Shown: positions 12,001 through 25,357 of the stretch, piece by piece
How the letters are laid out: every line of letters begins with the position of its first letter
How positions within the stretch are numbered: position 1 is the first letter of the stretch
Source: Dermacentor variabilis
Taxonomy: Eukaryota > Arthropoda > Arachnida > Ixodida > Ixodidae
Length of the DNA stretch: 64,000 nt
Assembly (NCBI RefSeq): GCF_050947875.1
Contig: NW_027460417.1
Coordinates: forward strand, 19,322 to 83,321
Direction: 5' to 3'
Made by a program: the position numbers and the translations under genes
Notes under the pieces: model-generated
The model's input: the letters and a program-made list of their open reading frames with translations, nothing else
Database searches by the model: none
What the model was told of the DNA's origin: nothing

Positions 12001-15000
12001 GATTTGTGCCAAAACGCATTTTAAGCATGCACATGCATCTTTTGGTGGACGCGGACGCAGTTTTCTGCAAAACCACACGATATGCATGCAAATGGTGCTT
12101 TTGGCAGAACGCGCACGTGGATTTCTACCAAAGGACGTGAAAAGCATGCCGATGCTGCTCTTTTTAGCACCCGCACATGGATTTGTGCCAAAACGCGTTT
12201 TAAGCATGCACATGCATCTTTTGGTGGACGCGGACGCAGTTTTCTGCAAAACCACACGATATGCATGCCAATGGTGCTTTTGGCAGAACGCGCACGTGGA
12301 TTTCTACCAAACGACGTGAAAAGCATGCCGATGCTGCTACTTTTAGCACCCCCACTTGGATTTGTGCCAAAACGCGTTTTAAGCATGCACATGCATCTTT
12401 TGGTAGACGCGGACGCAGTTTTCTGCAAAACCACACGATATGCATGCAAATGGTGCTTTCGGCAGAACGCGCACGTGGATTTCTGCCAAAGGACGTGAAA
12501 AGCATGCCGATGCTGCTCTTTTTAGCACCCGCACATGGATTTGTGCCAAAACGCGTTTTAAGCATGCACATGCATATTTTGGTGGACGCGGACGCAGTTT
12601 TCTGCAAAACCTCACGATATGCATGCAAATGGTGCTTTTGGCAGAACGCGCACGTGCATCTCTACCAAACGACGTGAAAAGCATGCCGATGCTGCTCTTT
12701 TTAGCACCCGCACATGGATTTGTGCCAAAACGCATTTTAAGCATGCACATGCATCTTTTGGTGGACGCGGACGCAGTTTTCTGCAAAACCACACGATATG
12801 CATGCAAATGGTGCTTTTGGCAGAACGCGCACGTGGATTTCTACCAAAGGACGTGAAAAGCATGCCGATGCTGCTCTTTTTAGCACCCACACATGGATTT
12901 GTGCCAAAACGCGTTTTAAGCATGCACATGCATCTTTTGGTGGACGCGGACGCAGTTTTCTGCAAAACCACACGATATGCATGCCAATGGTGCTTTTGGC
13001 AGAACGCGCACGTGGATTTCTACCAAACGACGTGAAAAGCATGCCGATGCTGCTCCTTTTAGCACCCCCACTTGGATTTGTGCCAAAACGCGTTTTAAGC
13101 ATGCACATGCATCTTTTGGTAGACGCGGACGCAGTTTTCTGCAAAACCACACGATATGCATGCAAATGGTTCTTTTGGCCGAACGCGCACGTGGATTTCT
13201 GCCAAAGGACGTGAAAAGCATGCCGATGCTGCTCTTTTTAGCACCCGCACATGGATTTGTGCCAAAACGCGTTTTAAGCATGCACATGCATATTTTGGTG
13301 GACGCGGACGCAGTTTTCTGCAAAACCTCACGATATGCATGCAAATGGTGCTTTTGGCAGAACGCGCACGTGCATCTCTACCAAGCGACGTGAAAAGCAT
13401 GCCGATGCTGCTCTATTTAGCACCCGCACATGGATTTGTGCCAAAACGCGTTTTAAGCATGCACATGCATCTTTTGGTAGACGCGGACGCAGTTTTCTGC
13501 AAAACCTCACGATATGCATGCAAATGGTGCTTTTGGCAGAACGCGCACGTGGATTTCTACCAAACGATGTGAAAAGCATGCCGATGCTGCTATTTTTAGC
13601 ACCCGCACATGGATTTGTGCCAAAACGCGTTTTAAGCATGCACATGCATCTTTTGGTAGACGTGGACGCAGTTTTCTGCAAAACCACACGATATGCAAGC
13701 AAATGGCGCTTTAGGCAGAACGTGCACGTGGATTTCTACCAAACGACGTGAAAAGCATGCCGATGCTGCTCTTTTTAGCACCCGCACATCGATTTGTGCC
13801 AAAACGCATTTTAAGCATGCACATGCATCTTTTGGTGGACGCGGACGCAGTTTTCTGCAAAACCACACGATATGCGTGCAAATGGTGCTTTTGGCAGAAC
13901 GCGCACGTGGATTTCTACCAAAGGACGTGAAAAGCATGCCGATGCTGCTCTTTTTAGCACCCGCACATGGATTTGTGCCAAAACGCGTTTTAAGCATGCA
14001 CATGCATCTTTTGGTGGACGCGGACGCAGTTTTCTGCAAAACCACACGATATGCATGCCAATGGTGCTTTTGGCAGAAAGCGCACGTGGATTTCTACCAA
14101 ACGACGTGAAAAGCATGCCGATGCTGCTCCTTTTAGCACCCCCACTTGGATTTGTGCCAAAACGCGTTTTAAGCATGCACATGCATCTTTTGGTAGACGC
14201 GGACGCAGTTTTCTGCAAAACCACACGATATGCATGCAAATGGTGCTTTCGGCAGAACGCGCACGTGGATTTCTGCCAAAGGACGTGAAAAGCATGCCGA
14301 TGCTGCTCTTTTTAGCACCCGCACATGGATTTGTGCCAAAACGCGTTTTAAGCATGCACATGCATATTTTGGTGGACGCGGACGCAGTTTTCTGCAAAAC
14401 CTCACGATATGCATGCAAATGGTGCTTTTGGCAGAACGCGCACGTGCATCTCTACCAAACGACGTGAAAAGCATGCCGATGCTGCTCTTTTTAGCACCCG
14501 CACATGGATTTGTGCCAAAACGCATTTTAAGCATGCACATGCATCTTTTGGTGGACGCGGACGCAGTTTTCTGCAAAACCACACGATATGCATGCAAATG
14601 GTGCTTTTGGCAGAACGCGCACGTGGATTTCTACCAAAGGACGTGAAAAGCATGCCGATGCTGCTCTTTTTAGCACCCGCACATGGATTTGTGCCAAAAC
14701 GCGTTTTAAGCATGCACATGCATCTTTTGGTGGACGCGGACGCAGTTTTCTGCAAAACCACACGATATGCATGCCAATGGTGCTTTTGGCAGAACGCGCA
14801 CGTGGATTTCTACCAAACGACGTGAAAAGCATGCCGATGCTGCTACTTTTAGCACCCCCACTTGGATTTGTGCCAAAACGCGTTTTAAGCATGCACATGC
14901 ATCTTTTGGTAGACGCGGACGCAGTTTTCTGCAAAACCACACGATATGCATGCAAATGGTGCTTTCGGCAGAACGCGCACGTGGATTTCTGCCAAAGGAC

Positions 15001-17350
15001 GTGAAAAGCATGCCGATGCTGCTCTTTTTAGCACCCGCACATGGATTTGTGCCAAAACGCGTTTTAAGCATGCACATGCATATTTTGGTGGACGCGGACG
15101 CAGTTTTCTGCAAAACCTCACGATATGCATGCAAATGGTGCTTTTGGCAGAACGCGCACGTGCATCTCTACCAAACGACGTGAAAAGCATGCCGATGCTG
15201 CTCTTTTTAGCACCCGCACATGGATTTGTGCCAAAACGCATTTTAAGCATGCACATGCATCTTTTGGTGGACGCGGACGCAGTTTTCTGCAAAACCACAC
15301 GATATGCATGCAAATGGTGCTTTTGGCAGAACGCGCACGTGGATTTCTACCAAAGGACGTGAAAAGCATGCCGATGCTGCTCTTTTTAGCACCCGCACAT
15401 GGATTTGTGCCAAAACGCGTTTTAAGCATGCACATGCATCTTTTGGTGGACGCGGACGCAGTTTTCTGCAAAACCACACGATATGCATGCCAATGGTGCT
15501 TTTGGCAGAACGCGCACGTGGATTTCTACCAAACGACGTGAAATGCATGCCGATGCTGCTCCTTTTAGCACCCCCACTTGGATTTGTGCCAAAACGCGTT
15601 TTAAGCATGCACATGCATCTTTTGGTAGACGCGGACGCAGTTTTCTGCAAAACCACACGATATGCATGCAAATGGTTCTTTTGGCCGAACGCGCACGTGG
15701 ATTTCTGCCAAAGGACGTGAAAAGCATGCCGATGCTGCTCTTTTTAGCACCCGCACATGGATTTGTGCCAAAACGCGTTTTAAGCATGCACATGCATATT
15801 TTGGTGGACGCGGACGCAGTTTTCTGCAAAACCTCACGATATGCATGCAAATGGTGCTTTTGGCAGAACGCGCACGTGCATCTCTACCAAGCGACGTGAA
15901 AAGCATGCCGATGCTGCTCTATTTAGCACCCGCACATGGATTTGTGCCAAAACGCGTTTTAAGCATGCACATGCATCTTTTGGTAGACGCGGACGCAGTT
16001 TTCTGCAAAACCTCACGATATGCATGCAAATGGTGCTTTTGGCAGAACGCGCACGTGGATTTCTACCAAACGATGTGAAAAGCATGCCGATGCTGCTATT
16101 TTTAGCACCCGCACATGGATTTGTGCCAAAACGCGTTTTAAGCATGCACATGCATCTTTTGGTAGACGTGGACGCAGTTTTCTGCAAAACCACACGATAT
16201 GCAAGCAAATGGCGCTTTAGGCAGAACGTGCACGTGGATTTCTACCAAACGACGTGAAAAGCATGCCGATGCTGCTCTTTTTAGCACCCGCACATCGATT
16301 TGTGCCAAAACGCATTTTAAGCATGCACATGCATCTTTTGGTGGACGCGGACGCAGTTTTCTGCAAAACCACACGATATGCGTGCAAATGGTGCTTTTGG
16401 CAGAACGCGCACGTGGATTTCTACCAAAGGACGTGAAAAGCATGCCGATGCTGCTCTTTTTAGCACCCGCACATGGATTTGTGCCAAAACGCGTTTTAAG
16501 CATGCACATGCATCTTTTGGTGGACGCGGACGCAGTTTTCTGCAATACCACACGATATGCATGCCAATGGTGCTTTTGGCAGAAAGCGCACGTGGATTTC
16601 TACCAAACGACGTGAAAAGCATGCCGATGCTGCTCCTTTTAGCTCCCCCACTTGGATTTGTGCCAAAACGCGTTTTAAGCATGCACATGCATCTTTTGGT
16701 AGACGCGGACGCAGTTTTCTGCAAAACCACACGATATGCATACAAATGGTGCTTTCGGCAGAACGCGCACGTGGATTTCTGCCAAAGGACGTGAAAAGCA
16801 TGCCGATGCTGCTCTTTTTAGCACCCGCACATGGATTTGTGCCAAAACGCGTTTTAAGCATGCACATGCATATTTTGGTGGACGCGGACGCAGTTTTCTG
16901 CAAAACCTCACGATATGCATGCAAATGGTGCTTTTGGCAGAACGCGCACGTGCATCTCTACCAAACGACGTGAAAAGCATGCCGATGCTGCTCTTTTTAG
17001 CACCCGCACATGGATTTGTGCCAAAACGCATTTTAAGCATGCACATGCATCTTTTGGTGGACGCGGACGCAGTTTTCTGCAAAACCACACGATATGCATG
17101 CAAATGGTGCTTTTGGCAGAACGCGCACGTGGATTTCTACCAAAGGACGTGAAAAGCATGCCGATGCTGCTCTTTTTAGCACCCGCACATGGATTTGTGC
17201 CAAAACGCGTTTTAAGCATGCACATGCATCTTTTGGTGGACGCGGACGCAGTTTTCTGCAAAACCACACGATATGCATGCCAATGGTGCTTTTGGCAGAA
17301 CGCGCACGTGGATTTCTACCAAACGACGTGAAAAGCATGCCGATGCTGCT
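12001..17350. repeat. 14-mer (2506-bp) higher-order pair
   Basis: 12001-14844 matches 14507-17350 at 2506 bp (14 x 179). The edges are defined by C12000/G14506 and A14845/C17351. Differences I noticed are A12889/G15395, A13038/T15544, A14040/T16546, A14138/T16644 and G14236/A16742, so identity is about 99.8 percent if I missed few. Inside the unit a shorter series recurs 10 and 4 monomers apart (12379, 14169, 14885, 16675), so the 14-mer was assembled from smaller duplications. Lineage marks include CTTTCGGCAG, CATATTTTGGTGG and CTCTATTTAGC. Confidence 0.88.
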
Positions 17351-17726
17351 CCTTTTAGCACCCCCACTTGGATTTGTGCCAAAACGCGTTTTAAGCATGC
17401 ACATGCATCTTTTGGTAGACGCGGACGCAGTTTTCTGCAAAACCACACGATATGCATGCAAATGGTGCTTTTGGCAGAACGCGCACGTGGATTTCTGCCA
17501 AAGGACGTGAAAAGCATGCCGATGCTGCTCTTTTTAGCACCCGCACATGGATTTGTGCCAAAACGCGTTTTAAGCATGCACATGCATATTTTGGTGGACG
17601 CGGACGCAGTTTTCTGCAAAACCTCACGATATGCATGCAAATGGTGCTTTTGGCAGAACGCGCACGTGCATCTCTACCAAGCGACGTGAAAAGCATGCCG
17701 ATGCTGCTCTATTTAGCACCCGCACA

Positions 17727-20700
17727 TGGATTTGTGCCAAAACGCGTTTTAAGCATGCACATGCATCTTTTGGTAGACGCGGACGCAGTTTTCTGCGAAA
17801 CCTCACGATATGCATGCAAATGGTGCTTTTGGAAGAACGCGCACGTGCATTTCTACCAAACGACGTGAAAAGCATGCCGATGCTGTCTTTTTAGCACCCG
17901 CACATGGATTTGTGCCAAAACGCGTTTTAAGCATGCACATGCATTTTTTGGTAGACGCGGACGCAGTTTTCTGCAAAACCTCACGATATGCATGCAAATG
18001 GTGCTTTTGGCAGAACGCGCACGTGCATCTCTACCAAGCGACGTGAAGAACATGCCGATGCTGCTCTATTTAGCACCCTCACATGGATTTGTGCCAAAAC
18101 GCGTTTTAAGCATGCACATGCATCTTTTGGTAGACGCGGACGCAGTTTTCTGCAAAACCTCACGATATGCATGCAAATGGTGCTTTTGGCAGAACGCGCA
18201 CGTGCATTTCTACCAAACGACGTGAAAAGCATGCCGATGCTGCTCTTTTTAGCACCCGCACATGGATTTGTGCCAAAACGCGTTTTAAGCATGCACATGC
18301 ATCTTTTGGTAGACGCGGACGAAGTTTTCTGCAAAACCACACGATATGCAAGTAAATGGCGCTTTTGGCAGAACGCGCACGTGGATTTCTACCAAACGAC
18401 GTGAAAAGCATGCCGATGCTGCTCTTTTTAGCACCCGCACATGGATTTGTGCCAAAACGCATTTTAAGCATGCACATGCATCTTTTGGTGGACGCGGACG
18501 CAGTTTTCTGCAAAACCACACGATATGCATGCAAATGGTGCTTTTGGCAGAACGCGCACGTGGATTTCTACCAAAGGACGTGAAAAGCATGCCGATGCTG
18601 CTCTTTTTAGCACCCGCACATGGATTTCTGCCAAAACGCGTTTTAAGCATGCACATGCATCTTTTGGTGGACGCGGACGCAGTTTTCTGCAAAACCACAC
18701 GACATGCATGCAAATGGTGCTTTTGGCAGAACGCGCACGTAGATTTCTACCAAGCGACGTGAAAAGCATGCCTATGCTGCTCTATTTAGCACCCGCACAT
18801 GGATTTGTGCCAAAACGCGTTTTAAGCATGCACATGCATCTTTTGGTAGACGCGGACGCAGTTTTCTGCAAAACCACACAATATGCATGCAAATGGTGCT
18901 TTTGGCAGAACGCGCACGTGAATTTCTACCAAAGGACGTGAAAAGCATGCCGATGCTGCTCTTTTTAGCACCCGCACATGGATTTGTGACAAAACGCGTT
19001 TTAAGCATGCACATGCACCCTTTGGTGGACGCGGACGCAGTTTTCTGCAAAACCACACGATATGCATGCAAACTGTGCATTTGGCAGAACGCGCACTTGG
19101 ATTTCTACAAAGCGACGTGAAAAGCATGCCGATGCTGCTCTATTTAGCACCCGCACATGGATTTGTGCCAAAACGCGTTTTAAGCATGCACATGCATCTT
19201 CTGGAGGACGCGGACGCAGATTTCTGCAAAACCACACGATATGCATGCAAATGGTGCTTTTGGCAGAAGGCGCACGTGGATTTCTACCAAACGACGTGAA
19301 AAGCATGCCGATGCTGCTCTTTTTAGCACCCGCACATGGATTTCTGCCAAAACGCGTTTTAAGCATGCACATGCATCTTTTGGTGGACGCGGACGCAGTT
19401 TTCTGCAAAACCACACGATATGCATGCAAATGGTGCTTTTGGCAGAACGCGCACGTGGATTTCTACCAAACGACGTGAAAAGCATGCCGATGCTGCTCTT
19501 TTTAGCACCCGCACATGGATTTGTGCCAAAACGCGTTTTAAGCATGCACATGCATCTTTTGGTAGACGCGGATGCAGTTTTCTGCAAAACCACACGATAT
19601 GCATGCAAATGGTGCTTTTGGCAGAACGCGCACGTGGATTTCTACCAAACGACGTGAAAAGCATGCCGATGCTGCTCTTTTTAGCACCCGCACATGGATT
19701 TCTGCCAAAACGCGTTTTAAGCATGCACATGCATCTTTTGGTGGACGCGGACGCAGTTTTCTGCAAAACCACACGATATGCATGCAAATGGTGCTTTTGG
19801 CAGAACGCGCACGTGGATTTCTACCAAACGACGTGAAAAGCATGCCGATGCTGCTCTTTTTAGCACCCGCACATGGATTTGTGCCAAAACGCGTTTTAAG
19901 CATGCACATGCATATTTTGGTGGACGCGGACGCAGTTTTCTGCAAAACCTCACGATATGCATGCAAATGGTGCTTTTGGCAGAACGCGCACGTGCATCTC
20001 TACCAAGCGACGTGAAAAGCATGCCGATGCTGCTCTATTTAGCAGCCGCACATGGATTTGTGCCAAACCGCGTTTTAAGCATGCACATGCATCTTTTGGT
20101 AGACGCGGACGCAGTTTTCTGCAAAACCTCACGATATGCATGCAAATGGTGCTTTTGGCAGAACGCGCACGTGCATTTCTACCAAACGACGTGAAAAGCA
20201 TGCCGATGCTGCTCTTTTTAGCACCCGCACATGGATTTGTGCCAAAACGCGTTTTAAGCATGCACATGCATATTTTGGTGGACGCGGACGCAGTTTTCTG
20301 CAAAACCTCACGATATGCATGCAAATGGTGCTTTTGGCAGAACGCGCACGTGCATCTCTACCAAGCGACGTGAAAAGCATGCCGATGCTGCTCTATTTAG
20401 CACCCGCACATGGATTTGTGCCAAAACGCGTTTTAAGCATGCACATGCATCTTTTGGTAGACGCGGACGCAGTTTTCTGCAAAACCTCACGATATGCATG
20501 CAAATGGTGCTTTTGGCAGAACGCGCACGTGCATTTCTACCAAACGACGTGAAAAGCATGCCGATGCTGCTCTTTTTAGGACCCGCACATGGATTTGTGC
20601 CAAAACGCGTTTTAAGCATGCACATGCATATTTTGGTAGACGCGGACGCAGTTTTCTGCAAAACCACACGATATGCAAGCAAATGGCGCTTTTGGCAGAA

Positions 20701-23700
20701 CGCGCACGTGGATTTCTAACAAACGACGTGAAAAGCATGCCGATGCTGCTCTTTTTAGCACCCGCACATGGATTTGTGCCAAAACGCATTTTAAGCATGC
20801 ACATGCATCTTTTGGTGGACGCGGACGCAGTTTTCTGCAAAACCACACGATATGCATGCAAATGGTGCTTTTGGCAGAACGCGCACGTGGATTTCTACCA
20901 AAGGACGTGAAAAGCATGCCGATGCTGCTCTTTTTAGCACCCGCACGTGGATTTGTGCCAAAACGCGTTTTAAGCATGCACATGCATCTTTTGGTAGACG
21001 CGGACGCAGTTTTCTGCGAAACCTCACGATATGCATGCAAATGGTGCTTTTGGAAGAACGCGCACGTGCATTTCTACCAAACGACGTGAAAAGCATGCCG
21101 ATGCTGTCTTTTTAGCACCCGCACATGGATTTGTGCCAAAACGCGTTTTAAGCATGCACATGCATTTTTTGGTAGACGCGGACGCAGTTTTCTGCAAAAC
21201 CTCACGATATGCATGCAAATGGTGCTTTTGGCAGAACGCGCACGTGCATCTCTACCAAGCGACGTGAAGAACATGCCGATGCTGCTCTATTTAGCACCCT
21301 CACATGGATTTGTGCCAAAACGCGTTTTAAGCATGCACATGCATCTTTTGGTAGACGCGGACGCAGTTTTCTGCAAAACCTCACGATATGCATGCAAATG
21401 GTGCTTTTGGCAGAACGCGCACGTGCATTTCTACCAAACGACGTGAAAAGCATGCCGATGCTGCTCTTTTTAGCACCCGCACATGGATTTGTGCCAAAAC
21501 GCGTTTTAAGCATGCACATGCATCTTTTGGTAGACGCGGACGAAGTTTTCTGCAAAACCACACGATATGCAAGCAAATGGCGCTTTTGGCAGAACGCGCA
21601 CGTGGATTTCTACCAAACGACGTGAAAAGCATGCCGATGCTGCTCTTTTTAGCACCCGCACATGGATTTGTGCCAAAACGCATTTTAAGCATGCACATGC
21701 ATCTTTTGGTGGACGCGGACGCAGTTTTCTGCAAAACCACACGATATGCATGCAAATGGTGCTTTTGGCAGAACGCGCACGTGGATTTCTACCAAAGGAC
21801 GTGAAAAGCATGCCGATGCTGCTCTTTTTAGCACCCGCACATGGATTTCTGCCAAAACGCGTTTTAAGCATGCACATGCATCTTTTGGTGGACGCGGACG
21901 CAGTTTTCTGCAAAACCACACGACATGCATGCAAATGGTGCTTTTGGCAGAACGCGCACGTAGATTTCTACCAAGCGACGTGAAAAGCATGCCTATGCTG
22001 CTCTATTTAGCACCCGCACATGGATTTGTGCCAAAACGCGTTTTAAGCATGCACATGCATCTTTTGGTAGACGCGGACGCATTTTTCTGCAAAACCACAC
22101 AATATGCATGCAAATGGTGCTTTTGGCAGAACGCGCACGTGAATTTCTACCAAAGGACGTGAAAAGCATGCCGATGCTGCTCTTTTTAGCACCCGCACAT
22201 GGATTTGTGACAAAACGCGTTTTAAGCATGCACATGCACCCTTTGGTGGACGCGGACGCAGTTTTCTGCAAAACCACACGATATGCATGCAAACTGTGCA
22301 TTTGGCAGAACGCGCACTTGGATTTCTACAAAGCGACGTGAAAAGCATGCCGATGCTGCTCTATTTAGCACCCGCACATGGATTTGTGCCAAAACGCGTT
22401 TTAAGCATGCACATGCATCTTCTGGAGGACGCGGACGCAGATTTCTGCAAAACCACACGATATGCATGCAAATGGTGCTTTTGGCAGAAGGCGCACGTGG
22501 ATTTCTACCAAACGACGTGAAAAGCATGCCGATGCTGCTCTTTTTAGCACCCGCACATGGATTTCTGCCAAAACGCGTTTTAAGCATGCACATGCATCTT
22601 TTGGTGGACGCGGACGCAGTTTTCTGCAAAACCACACGATATGCATGCAAATGGTGCTTTTGGCAGAACGCGCACGTGGATTTCTACCAAACGACGTGAA
22701 AAGCATGCCGATGCTGCTCTTTTTAGCACCCGCACATGGATTTGTGCCAAAACGCGTTTTAAGCATGCACATGCATCTTTTGGTAGACGCGGATGCAGTT
22801 TTCTGCAAAACCACACGATATGCATGCAAATGGTGCTTTTGGCAGAACGCGCACGTGGATTTCTACCAAACGACGTGAAAAGCATGCCGATGCTGCTCTT
22901 TTTAGCACCCGCACATGGATTTCTGCCAAAACGCGTTTTAAGCATGCACATGCATCTTTTGGTGGACGCGGACGCAGTTTTCTGCAAAACCACACGATAT
23001 GCATGCAAATGGTGCTTTTGGCAGAACGCGCACGTGGATTTCTACCAAACGACGTGAAAAGCATGCCGATGCTGCTCTTTTTAGCACCCGCACATGGATT
23101 TGTGCCAAAACGCGTTTTAAGCATGCACATGCATATTTTGGTGGACGCGGACGCAGTTTTCTGCAAAACCTCACGATATGCATGCAAATGGTGCTTTTGG
23201 CAGAACGCGCACGTGCATCTCTACCAAGCGACGTGAAAAGCATGCCGATGCTGCTCTATTTAGCAGCCGCACATGGATTTGTGCCAAACCGCGTTTTAAG
23301 CATGCACATGCATCTTTTGGTAGACGCGGACGCAGTTTTCTGCAAAACCTCACGATATGCATGCAAATGGTGCTTTTGGCAGAACGCGCACGTGCATTTC
23401 TACCAAACGACGTGAAAAGCATGCCGATGCTGCTCTTCTAAGCACCCGCACATGGATTTGTGCCAAAACGCGTTTTAAGCATGCACATGCATATTTTGGT
23501 GGACGCGGACGCAGTTTTCTGCAAAACCTCACGATATGCATGCAAATGGTGCTTTTGGCAGAACGCGCACGTGCATCTCTACCAAGCGACGTGAAAAGCA
23601 TGCCGATGCTGCTCTATTTAGCACCCGCACATGGATTTGTGCCAAAACGCGTTTTAAGCATGCACATGCATCTTTTGGTAGACGCGGACGCAGTTTTCTG

Positions 23701-24216
23701 CAAAACCTCACGATATGCATGCAAATGGTGCTTTTGGCAGAACGCGCACGTGCATTTCTACCAAACGACGTGAAAAGCATGCCGATGCTGCTCTTTTTAG
23801 GACCCGCACATGGATTTGTGCCAAAACGCGTTTTAAGCATGCACATGCATATTTTGGTAGACGCGGACGCAGTTTTCTGCAAAACCACACGATATGCAAG
23901 CAAATGGCGCTTTTGGCAGAACGCGCACGTGGATTTCTAACAAACGACGTGAAAAGCATGCCGATGCTGCTCTTTTTAGCACCCGCACATGGATTTGTGC
24001 CAAAACGCATTTTAAGCATGCACATGCATCTTTTGGTGGACGCGGACGCAGTTTTCTGCAAAACCACACGATATGCATGCAAATGGTGCTTTTGGCAGAA
24101 CGCGCACGTGGATTTCTACCAAAGGACGTGAAAAGCATGCCGATGCTGCTCTTTTTAGCACCCGCACGTGGATTTGTGCCAAAACGCGTTTTAAGCATGC
24201 ACATGCATCTTTTGGT
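17727..24216. repeat. 18-mer (3221-bp) higher-order pair
   Basis: 17727-20995 matches 20948-24216 at 3221 bp (18 x 179 minus one). The shared missing base is in GATGCTGTCTTTTTAGC near 17882 and 21103. Edges are set by A17726/G20947 and A20996/G24217. Differences I noticed are T18353/C21574, G18861/T22082, T20217/C23438 and T20219/A23440, or about 99.9 percent identity over 3269 bp. Private marks include TGCGAAACCTCACG, AAGAACATGCC, CACCCTTTGGTGG, AAACTGTGCATTTGG and CTGGAGGACG. Confidence 0.9.
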
Positions 24217-25184
24217 GGACGCGGACGCAGTTTTCTGCAAAACCACACGATATGCATGCAAATGGTGCTTTTGGCAGAACGCGCACGTGAATTTCTACCA
24301 AAGGACGTGAAAAGCATGCCGATGCTGCTCTTTTTAGCACCCGCACATGGATTTGTGACAAAACGCGTTTTAAGCATGCACATGCACCCTTTGGTGGACG
24401 CGGACGCAGTTTTCTGCAAAACCACACGATATGCATGCAAACTGTGCATTTGGCAGAACGCGCACTTGGATTTCTACCAAGCGACGTGAAAAGCATGCCG
24501 ATGCTGCTCTATTTAGCACCCGCACATGGATTTGTGCCAAAACGCGTTTTAAGCATGCACATGCATCTTTTGGTAGACGCGGACGCAGTTTTCTGCAAAA
24601 CCACACAATATGCATGCAAATGGTGCTTTTGGCAGAACGCGCACGTGAATTTCTACCAAAGGACGTGAAAAGCATGCCGATGCTGCTCTTTTTAGCACCC
24701 GCACATGGATTTGTGACAAAACGCGCTTTAAGCATGCACATGCATCCTTTGGTGGACGCGGACGCAGTTTTCTGCAAAACCACACGATATGCATGCAAAC
24801 TGTGCATTTGGCAGAACGCGCACGTGGATTTCTACAAAGCGACGTGAAAAGCATGCCGATGCTGCTCTATTTAGCACCCGCACATGGATTTGTGCCAAAA
24901 CGCGTTTTAAGCATGCACATGCATCTTCTGGAGGACGCGGACGCAGATTTCTGCAAAACCACACGATATGCATGCAAATGGTGCTTTTGGCAGAACGCGC
25001 ACGTGGATTTCTACCAAACGACGTGAAAAGCATGCCGATGCTGCTCTTTTTAGCACCCGCACATGTATTTCTGCCAAAACGCGTTTTAAGCATGCACATG
25101 CATCTTTTGGTGGACTCGGACGCAGTTTTCTGCAAAACCACACGATATGCATGCAAATGGTGCTTTTGGCAGAACGCGCACGTG

Positions 25185-25244
25185 GATTTCTACCAAACGA
25201 CGTGAAAAGCATGCCGATGCTGCTCTTTTTAGCACCCGCACATG
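25185..25244 (+). repeat. Subunit A of the ancestral ~60-bp trimer
   Basis: First third of the reference monomer, from GATTTCTACC to CCGCACATG. It shares with B and C the layout T-rich start, CCAAA or CAAAA, a CG-containing stretch, GCATGC at columns 25-30, ATG at 33-35, a T-run, AG, then a GC-rich CGC-rich end. It is closest to C (41 of 59 identical, hand count). Its T-rich stretch is the most variable part across the array and marks sub-lineages. Confidence 0.85.
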
Positions 25245-25304
25245 GATTTGTGCCAAAACGCGTTTTAAGCATGCACATGCATCTTTTGGTAGACGCGGAC
25301 GCAG
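25245..25304 (+). repeat. Subunit B of the ancestral ~60-bp trimer
   Basis: Middle third of the reference monomer, from GATTTGTGCC to GCGGACGCAG. It aligns to A without gaps at 36 of 60 positions. It contains the 12-bp perfect palindrome AAAACGCGTTTT, which includes the MluI site ACGCGT at 25258-25263, and a 14-bp alternating purine-pyrimidine run GCATGCACATGCAT. The NotI-bearing variants described separately lie at the end of this subunit. Confidence 0.85.
25258..25263. other. MluI site within a 12-bp perfect palindrome, about once per monomer
   Basis: ACGCGT sits inside AAAACGCGTTTT in subunit B and recurs every 179 bp through most of the array. Variants ACGCATTTT (for example near 7541, 9330 and 12016) and ACACGTTTT (near 36896, 38506 and 38862) destroy it in particular lineages. 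It should therefore give a 179-bp ladder with lineage-specific longer fragments. Confidence 0.9.
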
Positions 25305-25329
25305 TTTTCTGCAAAACCACACGATATGC

Positions 25330-25337
25330 ATGCAAAT
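25330..25337 (+). other. Octamer-like ATGCAAAT motif in subunit C, repeated per monomer
   Basis: ATGCAAAT matches the octamer element bound by POU proteins in animals, and the overlapping CATGCA matches the plant RY core bound by B3-domain proteins. Both are short and could occur by descent in a repeat with no function. The motif is lost in the lineage reading AAGCAAATGGCG (for example near 980, 1528 and 4210) and in the AAATAATGC lineage (near 1170 and 5825). No binding is shown here. Confidence 0.4.
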
Positions 25338-25357
25338 GGTGCTTTTGGCAGAACGCG

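Noticed and set aside
12457..12472. Possible CENP-B box in the CTTTCGGCAGAACGCG variant monomers
   Set aside because: TTCG and the central A fit, but the required CGGG end reads GCGC. The consensus monomer lacks even the TTCG. It does not qualify.
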